From Panopea generosa (lineage: Eukaryota > Mollusca > Bivalvia > Adapedonta > Hiatellidae), in assembly GCA_029582155.1 (NCBI GenBank), contig CM055898.1:24806839-24870838 (forward strand): a DNA stretch of 64,000 nt, read 5' to 3'. Made by a program: the position numbers and the translations under genes. Of the stretch, positions 1-10,853 are shown in pieces (the stretch's first letter is position 1; each line of letters opens with the position of its first letter). Below the pieces are notes generated by a model, which was given only the letters and a program-made list of their open reading frames with translations, ran no database searches and was not told where the DNA came from.

Positions 1-529
1 ACAAAAACAAAACAAAAAAGATACGCCTCCACCCTTATCCTACCCTACAAAAAAAAAAATAACGACAAACAAATCTTTACAAGGCCCAACTATGCATGCT
101 GTCACAAAATCTTATCATTATTTACTCTCCACTTGCACAAACACGTATTGAAAATTTGCCGAAAATATACCTCTCCTCCTCAATACGACCTCCCGAATCT
201 GCCCCTGGTACCCACACGTGTAAGCAATTGATGAACTGAATCAAATTGATAAAAATACTTAAAGATATATATATCTGCTGACATGGCTTTATGGTCTACA
301 GATTTTTTATTGGTATTGTAAAATATGAATTCCTTAGAACATTGTGTAGTGTGTTTGATGTTGTTTTTTTTATAGAATGACAATATATTTTAGCAGTAAC
401 AATTTGTCACGAGGCCTCGTTATGTCTGTGTTTTATTGCTACTGTTGCTAGATGTAACAATATGTTTATATAACAGCACCGGTTGTTGTCATTTAAAAAA
501 AAATCAATGTAATGGAAAATTACCATTAT
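1..529. other. AT-rich leader, no gene seen
   Basis: Low-complexity A-rich start followed by unique-looking AT-rich DNA. No exon-like frame, RNA gene or repeat boundary could be supported before the minisatellite begins. Confidence 0.5.
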
Positions 530-2562
530 ACACACGGCAATGTAATTGTTGCAATATGTTGATACCTTAAAGGGACACGCTATGTTGCATTATGTTGATA
601 CCTTAAAGGGACATTCGGCAATGTTGCAATATGTTGATATCTTAAAGGGGCACACGGCTTTATTGCAATACGTTGATACATTAAAGGGACACACGGTTTT
701 ATTGCAATATGTTGATACCTTAAAGGGACACACGGCTATTTGCATTATGTTGATAACTTAAAGGGACATTTGGCAATGTTGCAATAGGTTGATACCTTAA
801 AGGGACACACGGCAATATTGCATATGTCGATACCTTAAAGGGACACAGGGCAATATTGCAATATGCTGATACCTCGAAGGGACACATGACAATCTTGTAA
901 TATGTTGATACCTTAAAGAAACACGCGATAATATTGCAATTTGTTGAAACATTAAAGACACACACGACAATATTGCAATATGTTGATATCTTAAAGAGAA
1001 ACACGGCAGTGTTGCAATATGTTGATATCTTAAAGGAACACAGGGCAATCTGATGATATGTAAGAGAGACACACGACAATATTGCAATATGTTGATACTT
1101 TAAAGGGACACACGGCAAAGTTGCTATATGTTGATACATTAAAGGGACACACGACAATATTGCAATATGTTGATATCTTAAATGGACACAGGACAATATT
1201 GCAATATGTTGATACCTTAAATAGACACATGGCAATATTGCAACATGTTGATACCTTAAAGGGACACATGGCAATATTGCAATATGTTGATACCTTAAAG
1301 GGACACACGACAATATTGCAATATGTTGGTATATTGAAGGGACACCTTAAATGGACACATGGCAATATTGCAATATGTTGATATTATAAAGAGACACACG
1401 GCAATGTTGCAATATGTTGATAACTTAAACGGAAACACGGCCATATTGCAATATGTTGGGAATTTAAAGGGACATACGGCAATATTGCAACATGTTGATA
1501 TCTTAAAGAGAAACAAAACAATATTGCAATATTTTGATACATTGAAGGGACACATAACGATATTGCAATATGTTGATACCTTAAAGGGACACACGGTAAT
1601 ATTGCAATATGTTGATATCCTAAAGGGACACACGGCAATGTTGCAATATGTTGATATCTTAAAGAGACACACGGCAATGTTGCAATATGTTAATACCTTG
1701 AAGGGACACACGGCAATATTGCAATTTATTGATACCTTGAAGGGACACATTGCAATATTGCAATATGTTGATACCTTAAAGGGACATACGGCAATGTTGC
1801 AATATGTTGATATCTTAAAGAGACACACGGCAATATTGCAATATATTGATACATTGACGGGACACACGACAATGTTTCAATATGTTGATATCTTAAAGGG
1901 AAACACGGCTATATTGCAATATATTGATACTTTGAAAGGACACACGACAATGTTGCAATATATTGATACATTTAAGAGACACATGGCAATGTTGCAATAT
2001 GTTGATACCTTAAAGGGAAACACGGTTATATTGCAATATGTTGATACCTTAAAGGGACACACGGCAATGTTGCAATATGTTGATACCTTAAAGGGACACA
2101 CGACAAAATTGCAATATGTTGATACCTTAAAGGGACACACGGCAATATTGCAATTTGTTGAATCCTTAAAGAGACACACGACAATATTGCAATATGTTGA
2201 TATCTTAAAGGAAATAACGGCAATATTGCAATATGTTGATATCATAAAGGGACACACGACGATGTTAGAATATATTGATAGCTTAAAGAGACACACGACA
2301 ATTTTGCAATATGCTGATACCTTAAAGGGACAAACGAAAATAGTGCAATATATTGATACCTTACAGGGACTAATGGCTATATTGCAATATGTTTATACCT
2401 CAAAGGGACACAAGGCAATATTGCAATATGTTGATATATTTTAGGTATACACGACCAAATTGCAATATGTTGATAACTTAAAGAAACACACGGCTATATT
2501 GCAGTATGTTGGTTACTTATAGGGACACACGACAATATTGCAATATGTTAATATATTTAAGA
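530..2562. repeat. 39-bp minisatellite, block 1
   Basis: About 50 tandem copies of a 39-bp unit containing TTGCAATATGTTGATACC, then TTAAAGGGACACACGGCAA. Because 39 is divisible by 3, long open frames persist. The plus strand reads repeats of LQYVDTLKGHTAI for 361 codons (1359-2444) and the minus strand is also open. Openness on both strands, unit-to-unit drift in every codon position and scattered stops argue for a non-coding minisatellite. Unit variants include (TTAAAGAGAC) and (TTGAAGGGAC) subtypes. Confidence 0.93.
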
Positions 2563-3016
2563 TCTCACTACACAGCTGAATTTTGTTCTTTGTTCTATAT
2601 ATTTTAGGTCTTGGATTTCAATGGTGAATAAAGAATTCAACATAGAATTGTTTTAAAGTATTTTTATTTTATAGCAGGAATGTATACCCACATGAAAATG
2701 CCCAATAAATGGTAGGTTGTCCACTTTGTTTTTTAAGAGGGTGCAGTGACACCCTGAGATTTTTTGAAAGAAGAAGCCCTCAAATGCTCACAAATACATG
2801 CATATGTTGAAATCCTATAAAAGTCACTTTTTCAACACCAGTGATGTCATATTGCAGTATATGCTATGTCATCTTTTGCTTTACTCATCTGCAGCAAGAA
2901 ATCACAACCACTATGAACCATTTTGATAATATTGCATAACCAAAGTACATAGGTCTTATTTAAAGCGTAAGAATCTTGCTAATGTGAGAAAAATGCGGCG
3001 TAACTGTGTAGTGAGA
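2563..3016. mobile_element. Non-autonomous inverted-repeat element inserted in the 39-bp array
   Basis: The minisatellite breaks off at TTTAAGA and resumes at CTAAGAGACAC. The 454 bp between are bounded by an inverted repeat, TCTCACTACACAG at 2563-2575 and its complement at 3004-3016. TAAGA occurs just before the left end (2558-2562) and again at 3020-3024, compatible with a degraded target duplication. The interior has no open frame of note. The superfamily is not determined; a small MITE or another non-autonomous DNA transposon fits best. Confidence 0.6.
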
Positions 3017-4036
3017 CGCTAAGAGACACAAGGCAATATTGCAATATATTGATACCTTGAAGGGACACATGCCAATATTGCTATATGTTAATACCTTAAA
3101 GGGATAACGGCAAAATTGCAATATGGTATAACCTTAAAGTGAAACACGACAATATTGCAATATGCTGATACCTTAAAAGGACACACGGTAATGTTGCGAT
3201 ATGTTGATACCTTAAGGGAAAACACGCCATGTAGTGCAATATGTTGATAACTTAAAGGGAAACAGCTATATTGCAATACATTGATATCATAAAGGGACAC
3301 ACGGCTATATTGCAATATGTTGTCATATTAAAGGGACACATGATAATGTTACAATAAAGTTGCAATATGTTGGTATCTTAAAGAGACACACGGCAATGTT
3401 GCAATATGTTGGTACCTTGAAGGGACACACGACAAATTACAATATATTTATACCTTGAAGGGACACACGGCAATGTTACAATATATTAATACCTTGAAGG
3501 GACACACGACAATGTTGCAATATGTTATTACCTTAAAGAGACACATGACAATGTTGCAATATGTTGATACCTTAAAGGGACATATGAAAATATTGCAATA
3601 TGTTGATACTTTAAAGGGACACACAGCACTATTGCAATATGATGATACCTTAAAGAGACACGGCTAAATTGCAATAGCTTGATACCTTAAAGTGACACAC
3701 GGCAATATTGCAATTTGTTGATACCTTTAAAGCATATGTTGATACCTTAAAGGGACACACGGAAATATTGCAATATGTTGATACCTTGAAGGGACACACA
3801 GCAATATTGTAATAAGTTGATACCTTGAAGGGACACCTGACTATATTGCAATTTGTTGATACCTTGGAGGGACACACGGCAATATTGCAATATGTTGATA
3901 CCTTTAAAGGATATGTTGATACCTTGAAGGGACACCTGGCTATATTGCAATTTATTGATACCTTGAAGGGACACCTGGCAATATTGTAATATGTTGATAC
4001 CTTAAAAGGACACCTGGCTCTATTGCAATATGTTGA
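3017..4036. repeat. 39-bp minisatellite, block 2
   Basis: Continuation of the same array after the inserted element, roughly 25 units, more diverged than block 1. Two units are partial (around 3730 and 3905, where CCTTTAAAG runs straight into ATATGTTGATACC), which breaks the 39-bp period. A duplicated segment appears around 3720-3960. Confidence 0.9.
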
Positions 4037-4509
4037 ATCCTACGCTTCCCAACACACATTCAACAATTGGGATACTTATTACATTTAATTTATTCACGAA
4101 TGCACTTTGACACTCAACTGTAAGAGCTATAAGAAACTATTGATTGTAATATATATGTACAAGTATACATTCATACACGAAATCAAGTCACTGGTACACG
4201 TACAGGCTGCGTAATTTGTGTTTCTAATATGGAACAAGTGACAGATTTTAATTGTAAGTATTGACTTAAACCATATTGTCTTTCTTTCGTCTTCATAATG
4301 GCGTTGTTGGCAAACAACAAATACAACAAGAAATAATTTTTTTCGGCATAAAACAGCACTTGGGTGTTTATAGCCCACACAAATATTACAACAGTGAAAA
4401 CATGAAAGTAGATTATCTGAGAAGTAAATAATTATTGGTTAAATGCAATTTAACAATTATTATAGTTGTGTTATTAATTTATTAATTTACAGCAGGTATA
4501 AGTCTGATG
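4037..4509. other. Unique AT-rich interval
   Basis: No repeat, RNA gene or coding signal recognised. Short open frames on the minus strand (4127-4380) show no family resemblance. Confidence 0.4.
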
Positions 4510-4658
4510 CTAAGTATTCATCCTAAGTTGGAAGACAAAATATATAAATTTGGATAAATTGTTTATTGTCTTTGTGCATTGGGAGGCCATAATACTTTCA
4601 AATTTATTCAAATAAAGCCAATGACAATAATAACATTTAAAATATTTATAGAGAAGTT
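4510..4658 (-). pseudogene. LINE 3' end fragment, distal half
   Basis: Read on the minus strand, this stretch gives an open frame with the pattern of a LINE ORF2 tail: YKYF, then a K-F-E-S-I-M block, then L-S-K-F-I-Y. This matches the region that follows the CxxC...HF...C knuckle in the complete LINE at 59-63 kb (K-F-I-A-L-L, then L-S-K-F-I). It therefore continues the fragment at 5084-5575 after a 425-bp insertion. There is no start codon and no intact gene. Confidence 0.6.
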
Positions 4659-5083
4659 GCGGTGTTCCATTTGGACCGTCGCCTTTTTTTTTTATTTCTG
4701 AACCCCATACAATGAAAATCGAAAGTCGAAACTACGATGGTGAAGTCGAAATCACGATGGTGAAATTACGAAACTACGATGATGAAAGTCGAAAGTACGA
4801 TGGTGAAAGTCGAAACTACGATGATGAAAGTCGAAACCACGGTTGTGCAAACGCGAAATTCCATTGCGTTTTCACCATCGTAGTTTCGTGATTTCGTGTT
4901 TTCATCATCGTAGTTTCGTATTTTCACCATCATGATTTCGACTTTCACCATCGTGGTTTCGACTTTCGACTTTCACCATCGTAGTTTCGCGTTTTCATCA
5001 TCGTAGTTTCGACTTTCATCATCGTGGTTTCGAGCATCATGGTTTGGGGAAAAAAATTACTATGGTCCAAATGGAACACTGTA
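4659..5083. mobile_element. hAT-like fold-back element built from a 21-bp minisatellite
   Basis: The termini are inverted copies of CAGTGTTCCATTTGGACC, with one change in the left copy. The interior is a palindrome: about 4710-4840 carries GAAAGTCGAAACTACGATGG units (21-bp period) and about 4870-5035 carries the same units inverted. The centre lies near 4855. AGAAGTT occurs immediately outside both ends (4652-4658 and 5084-5090), consistent with an imperfect 8-bp target duplication. The CAGTG start and 8-bp class point to hAT; this is inference, since no transposase is present. It interrupts a LINE reading frame. Confidence 0.72.
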
Positions 5084-5575
5084 AGAAGTTCTCTATACTT
5101 AGGACATACCAATAGAAAATGATATTCGTTTTCTACCATGTTCATATTACATTGTAAGCAGATTCGTTGAGCGCGTGCTACATTTGTATATCTTCCAGTT
5201 TCAATGGCAAGATTATGTGATGAAAGTCGAAATTTATTTAAAGCAATTCTAAACTTTTAATCAAAACTACAGTTAAAATATTTTTCCAGTACAAATATAT
5301 GTTTGTATTTACTATAATGTTCTAATTTGCTAGAGTTATTGATATTAGAATACGAATTTTGTTAGTAAAGATTGAAAATTCGCTGTATGATAAGTTTAGT
5401 ATTAAAAGTTTCGGTATCAAATTGGTTTTGCCAGATGTAAGTCATCCCTACTTTATCAAAAATAGTTTTTATATGATATATAAACAGTGAGATTACTATA
5501 TATAATTTCACTATTTTATCAGTGAAATTATCAAAAGAAATTCTCTCAGTATAATTCATCAAAAAGCATATAATT
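5084..5575 (-). pseudogene. LINE ORF2 C-terminal fragment, proximal half
   Basis: The minus-strand translation contains F-R-L-S-S-H-N-L-A-I-E, then T-G-R-Y, then R-I-C-L-Q-C, then V-E-N-E-Y-H-F-L-L-V-C. This is the C-terminal zinc-knuckle region (CxxC...H...C) of an APE-type LINE. Upstream, 5362-5562 reads V-G-M-T-Y-I-W-Q-N-Q, a plausible preceding segment. It is 5'-truncated with several frame breaks. The equivalent segment in the complete LINE lies near 59,360-59,520, with clear divergence, so this is a different copy or subfamily. Confidence 0.75.
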
Positions 5576-6079
5576 ACTCATGAACAAAGGACTGTGTGAG
5601 GATCAACTTGTTTATTCACACAGTATTAAGTCCCATGCTTGTGTTAGTACAGTGATGATGACTGACCGATAATGGGGCTGATAAACGGGTTATTTATCAG
5701 TTTAGCAGTATCAATCACATTGGGAATTTTGTTTACAATTGGATCTGTGTATCCTATGATGTGCTCCAGTTAGCACGCAAACGTCAGCATACTGACCTAG
5801 AAAATTACTATCAGTTCAGATGTGATAACGTGCGCTCTAACTTAACCTGGGTTTGTTTTTGTGTTGTTTTTTTCAAGTGAAATTTTCCTTCAAGCACGTT
5901 AGGCCTTTTTTATCCTGTAGTCGTATACCATTATATCACATGAAGTAAGGCATTTTCGACACATTACGTGTTGCATGTGTTAAGCAGTTTTATTGACGGA
6001 CACCCCAGATGTATAATACTAGTACTAGGGTCTTGGCACGACCGCCGTCCTTTCACAAGTAACTGACGAACGTTCTCAC
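5576..6079. other. No gene; small hairpin at 5592-5622
   Basis: CTGTGTGA and its complement TCACACAG flank a 15-base loop at about 5592-5622. Otherwise this is unique AT-rich DNA with no supported feature. Confidence 0.4.
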
Positions 6080-6165
6080 AGTCATAAAGTTTTTGGACTA
6101 AGATGAGCTCGAACCCACGACCTCTGAAATAAAAGGTAAGTGATCTAGATATTTTATTGGTGGAT
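6080..6165 (-). mobile_element. tRNA-derived SINE relic
   Basis: The minus strand contains a box-B-like sequence, GAGGTCGTGGGTTCGAGCTC, preceded by an A-box-like ATCACTTACC. The adjacent sequence, with AAAAACTTT beyond the box B, is shared with the minus-strand relic at 16,385-16,440. It is degenerate, with no cloverleaf. Confidence 0.5.
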
Positions 6166-6174
6166 GAAGACTCC

Positions 6175-6610
6175 AGATGGATAATTATATGGTTCTCGTA
6201 TGGTTACTTAATGTGATTCTCAAATAAAAGGTATCATTTAACTCTCATATAATTCAAATTATAGTCCCATGCTTATTATTCTTATATGATAGTAACATAT
6301 GAATCTCATATGAATGCTTACATGGTTGCTTTATATGCTTATCATATGCTAGCTTCATAATTATGTGTCTCATATGGTTAAATAATTATCATATAATATG
6401 TTTCATATGATAATCGTATGATAATCTCATATGATTTTCATATTGTTGCTTCATATTATTCTCATATGATAGGTATCATATTGCACGCATATGATATTTC
6501 TCATATGACTCTCATATGATAATTATCTTTGATATATTTCATATGATGACTTCATATGATTCTCATTATGATAGGTCTCATAAGACTCTCATATGAAATA
6601 TTTCAAATGC
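6175..6610. repeat. CATATGAT-rich imperfect palindromic repeats
   Basis: Irregular tandem copies of TCTCATATGAT and related words such as ATCATATGAGA. Many units are self-complementary around CATATG. The period is irregular (about 20-30 bp). A comparable family occurs at 13,600-13,920. Confidence 0.75.
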
Positions 6611-7303
6611 GGATATATTGTCGACGCGCATACTTGAATAAAAAAGTTTTTTTTTTTTAATTTGACTTCCAACATTACCAAAACAACTGAAGTAGAATTG
6701 TATCACATCCCCTGGACATAAATTACAGGACAATTCGGGAATCGCGAAAGACGTGACTTTAGAAAATTAATAATATTGGTACCAGCCGCACCGAGGAATG
6801 CTTAAATTAATGGACAGCTGAAAGAAAACATCTTTCAAGATAAAATCTGACAGAACACGGTGAGAATCTAAATGAAACACACATGTCATGAAAAAAACAA
6901 AAATATAAGGGAAATATAGGAAAGAAAAAGTAAATGAACACCACAGACAGTTTTACGACAATTAGCTAACACAACTTAGTCATGAAGCCAACTGAGGGAA
7001 CCCCCAGGGAAATAAAACAATTTGAAACAAAACAAATAAAAAAAAAAAACAATTTTTTTTTTATTGTTTGATCAGTAAAATATGTAGTTAGCTACAGGTC
7101 ATTATTTAGATTCGCTGGAGCGACTTACACCTCGACCAATCCGTCATGTCCACATTTTTCAAAAGATACGTCTTAATAAATTGAAGTGTTTGTGGTTAAA
7201 CCATTGCCAAACCGTATGGTTCGACTTGCTCAGACCACCTCGGCGAAGTTTGACGGAATTTACCAAGTATGACAGAAATCAGAGACGTAAGATTTGATAT
7301 AGT
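6611..7303. other. No supported feature
   Basis: Unique-looking AT-rich sequence with short poly-A and poly-T runs near 7030-7065. No gene or repeat recognised. Confidence 0.4.
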
Positions 7304-7305
7304 GC

Positions 7306-7375
<70 letters not shown>

Positions 7376-7396
7376 TATAATGATAATGATAATAAC
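7304..7396. repeat. (ATA)n trinucleotide microsatellite
   Basis: About 25 uninterrupted ATA/TAA triplets, then a short degenerate ATGATA end. The poly-isoleucine frames on both strands are artefacts of the repeat. Confidence 0.97.
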
Positions 7397-8804
7397 CAAA
7401 AACCCACAACCGTTAAACAGCGAGAGGCCAGAGAACCTGAATTGCTATACTGGCAACAGATGCTTCAAGTAAAATATCTAAGGTCTAGGCCTTAAACTTT
7501 CAGAGAAAATGATTTTTTAAAATTCACTTAAAATGTGTTTATAAGTCCTATGGCAGGTGTATTTGTGGTCGAATAACACTGGTTCCAAGAACTCGTCCGT
7601 GATCTTATCGTTATGTAACTGCTGTGCAAGTTTGGTTACGGTTCAACGAAAAATGAAGACTTTATTTCAAGTAGTATAATACAGCAGGCACTAATCTCCC
7701 TTGCGGCCCTCAAATAAATGAATATTTACAAATGTATTTTTAAAAAATATGTGAAATGAACAAATTACAAATACTCAAGGCATAAACTTGTAGATCTACC
7801 AGACACACATATAGACACACGATATGGTTCTTGCATGCAAAGCAAAGCGACACATTAGAATTCTGCAGAATTTAGCAGTTCAGTTGGTCAACGAGGGCGG
7901 TGCTCGTTCTTTGACAATTGGTCTATTTGATGTTGCAGTTTGTTTAAATGTGGGTGGGTGAGGGTGGGGGACCTCGTTGTAAATCATTATAAAATGAATT
8001 TGCTATTTCGTCGATAAAATGCTATTATAATAGCCGTTTATTTTATCAATATTTGTTGATTCTTTCGTTTATGTTTTCTGTTATATCTATTTGTCTTTTT
8101 GATGAAATACACTGTCTTTCTATCGGCGCCGTATTCATTCTTTTGATGATGCGCCGCAAAACCCAGATTTATCAAATCAACTAGAAATATGATAAAATAT
8201 CACACCGCATGAGAGTTCCTGAACATTGAAAATAGGTACATTTTCAAATGAAAATGTGAAAACATGTACTTGTAACACATCTTCCCCAAACACAAAAGTC
8301 CAATCCCCACCCCAACCCCGCACACAAAGTCCAAGAAATTTGGTTATTAAATCGGATTCCCCCTTCCATGTTTGAAAATCTGGTTCCGCATGTGGTCGGT
8401 ACACCAAAATAACCTGTACTATCGTATACAGAACTAATTAAACCGAAACCTTGTTGAACTCAACTGTATAAAGTATTACAGGTCGATTAGACTATTGATA
8501 TAAGAAACTAAAGCAGACGCTTATATTTGGTTTTATAAATAAGTTTGATTTAAGAAAGAGGTGAAGTATTGAAAAAATGTGCGGTCACTACCGTGTCATA
8601 CTTGTATTCTTGCGTAATGGGGGTTTACTGAGCGATATTAGAAATATAAATTTATATATGATGTGGGCGTTGTGAAATTTATAGATTACAAATATAGCTG
8701 AAGCAAATATTTTATGAAATAGCTTACATTGGATTTGTTATCTGTGTAAAACAGATCTATATTTTACAAGTTAAATTTTAATGATGAAGATTTCCATTAA
8801 TTTA
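7397..8804. other. No supported feature
   Basis: No exon, RNA gene, tandem repeat or transposon end could be identified in this 1.4 kb. Confidence 0.4.
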
Positions 8805-8995
8805 TACGGGCAGGTAAGAAGCATTTTTGTGTTAATGATTTTATTATTGGTCACGGTTTTATTATCGTTATTTTTTTCGCTTTTGCTTTTATCAAAATAT
8901 ATTACTTTTGATATCAGTAACAGTATCGGTATTAGTATCAGTATCGGTATCGGTATCGGTATCGTTATTGGTATCAGTATCGGTTTAAGTGAGAA
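8805..8995 (+). repeat. Left member of an inverted pair with (GGTATC)n
   Basis: A segment with TGTTAATGATTTTATTATTGG leads into a GGTATC hexamer array (about 8925-8985). The complement of both parts, in the same order, is found at about 10,085-10,230, so the hexamer array and its flank form a diverged inverted repeat about 1.1 kb apart. Confidence 0.6.
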
Positions 8996-9489
8996 TCTTG
9001 AAAAATAAATCATGACCAAATTCAGTATAATGTTATTTTGCTTTATTTAACGAGATAACTACTTTGAACATTAAAATCTTCCACGAGGCCCTCAAGCATA
9101 ATTATATCCATTATTTACACCAACGCGCAAAATAACCCATAAACCACCAATTATATAAGATACTCATCAATATATTATGAAATAGAGATGTCCTTTTAGA
9201 ACGACCGAAAATCCATGTACTACAAAATCTATGTGTTACATTTTTAGGAGATGGGATTTCCTTGAGAAATTATTGAAATAAGTAGGAGTGCCTTCAGAGA
9301 AATGTTTACTGCCTGGCGAAATCTAGATAGTTAGAGGGGATATATCGTGTAACAGGTTTATAATTATTCGTTTTATTTCCTCATTTCCTTTAACGTTCGT
9401 TCAACAAAACCGAATAGGGCATATTCAGTGTCGTCTGCTGTTTAATATCGTGTCATGTATATTATGTGTCATTAGAATGTTTGAAAGTC

Positions 9490-9600
9490 ACGCACGCACG
9501 CACGCACCACAGTTTTAAAAAAAAAAAATAAGATAATAGTCAATAATTTCATTATTTATTCATATTATTTTTTTTTTTTTAATTCTTTTAATTTTGAATT
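9490..9600. repeat. (CACG)n and homopolymer tracts
   Basis: CACGCACGCACGCACG at about 9490-9507 is followed by A8 and T12 tracts. Simple sequence only. Confidence 0.7.
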
Positions 9601-9786
9601 TGATTTAGGTTAGTAAATGTTGACATTTTGATGAGATAAACTAATGAAGCTTTTACAAGTTGTTTCCGTTTTGTTAGCTTAGAAAACAGGAAACTGACTC
9701 ACTTATAAATTGAGACTGATATTTTTTTTTCCAAGAACATTACCACTTAGACAAAAGTACACACGCATGCGTTTACATACAATGCT

Positions 9787-9957
9787 GATGATGCCGCTGT
9801 GCTGCTGATGATAATGATGATAGTTATGATGATTGTGATGATGAAGATGATGCTGATGATGATTGTGATGATGATGATGATGATTATAATGATGATGATG
9901 ATGATGATGTTGATGATGATGATGATGATGATGATAGTGATGATTATTGTGATTGAT
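9787..9957. repeat. (GAT)n microsatellite
   Basis: About 55 imperfect GAT/ATG triplets with GTT, AGT and GCT interruptions. The poly-Met and poly-His frames are repeat artefacts. Confidence 0.95.
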
Positions 9958-10084
9958 TCTTACTTCTTCAATAGTGACCACTAATGTGTTTTTAAACTAT
10001 TTTACATCATGAAAGATAAAAAAGATTCATCAAAAATTGCTGGTATGATTTTCATGAGAAACTTAACAAACTACAGGTATCAAT

Positions 10085-10240
10085 TCTAACACCGCTACTG
10101 ATACCGATACCGATACCGATACCGATACCGATACCGATACCAAAAGTCGCATTTTTTAATAATAGCAATAGTAAAAAAATTACGATACTCATAACACCAA
10201 TAATATTAATACAAAAGGACAGATAATCCCACCCCCAGCC
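10085..10240 (-). repeat. Right member of an inverted pair with (GATACC)n
   Basis: The GATACC array at about 10,098-10,141 is the exact complement of the GGTATC array near 8925-8985. The downstream flank also matches the complement of 8805-8900, with substitutions and small gaps. The pair encloses the (GAT)n tract and could be the ends of a decayed inverted-repeat transposon. No target duplication was found. Confidence 0.55.
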
Positions 10241-10502
10241 CCAAAAATTGAAATGGGATTTAATGCAAGCCTAGTAAAATGACAAACAATTAGTAATATG
10301 TAGGTGCTGCTCAGGCATATCAATATTTGGTTATCATTTTCATGTAGAATACAATAGAGGCCATACGAACTTAAATCAACGTTTTTTTTCAACGAGCCTG
10401 TTAAAACCCATATGAATCTATTTAATGATATGAATAGGGTAGAGTACGGTCTCTTTATAAGAATGTGTTGATGAAGTCAACAAACACAACCATCAGCAGA
10501 TG

Positions 10503-10580
10503 TGGAACCTGTGGCTTAATGGTAGGGTATCGGGCCTAGTTTCGGAGGGTCGTCCTTCGATGCTCGGTCATGGACGCGTA
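10503..10580 (+). mobile_element. Degenerate tRNA-like SINE head
   Basis: TGTGGCTTAATGGTAGGGTA resembles a pol III A box, and GGGTCGTCCTTCGATGCTC, 20-25 bases downstream, resembles a decayed B box. No recognisable body follows before the MITE at 10,610. Confidence 0.4.
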
Positions 10581-10609
10581 TAGAATCCTTTATCAGCATA
10601 TATTTAATA

Positions 10610-10853
10610 CAGGGGCCGGTATAATTAAACATCTCAAACTGAGATTTCATTAATTCAAGAATGTCTATTCAAGTACTCTAAATGATATTAAACTCCTTAC
10701 ACATAAAATGACCATACGGAATAGAAGTGGGAACAACTCTTTACTAATTGGTAAAAGACAACATGCAAAATTATCAATGTCAATAGCATAGCATCTCAAA
10801 GATATGAGTTGTAGAATATCTCAAGTTGAGATGTTTAGTGAAACTGGGCCCTG
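10610..10853. mobile_element. MITE with CAGGGGCC...GGCCCTG ends
   Basis: A 244-bp element with imperfect terminal inverted repeats. The left arm begins CAGGGGCCGGTAT and runs into AAACATCTCAAACTGAGAT. The right arm is the complement, ending GATGTTTAGTGAAACTGGGC. Its termini resemble those of the MITE at 54,394-54,537 (GGGTCCGGTTTC). There is no coding capacity and no clear target duplication. Confidence 0.7.

Noticed and set aside
1359..2444. 361-codon LQYVDTLKGHTAI repeat frame
   Set aside because: The 39-bp unit is a multiple of 3 and the opposite strand is equally open. No promoter, splice signal or non-repeat coding flank supports a gene.
7196..7472. Poly-isoleucine frames on both strands
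   Set aside because: Translation of an ATA microsatellite.
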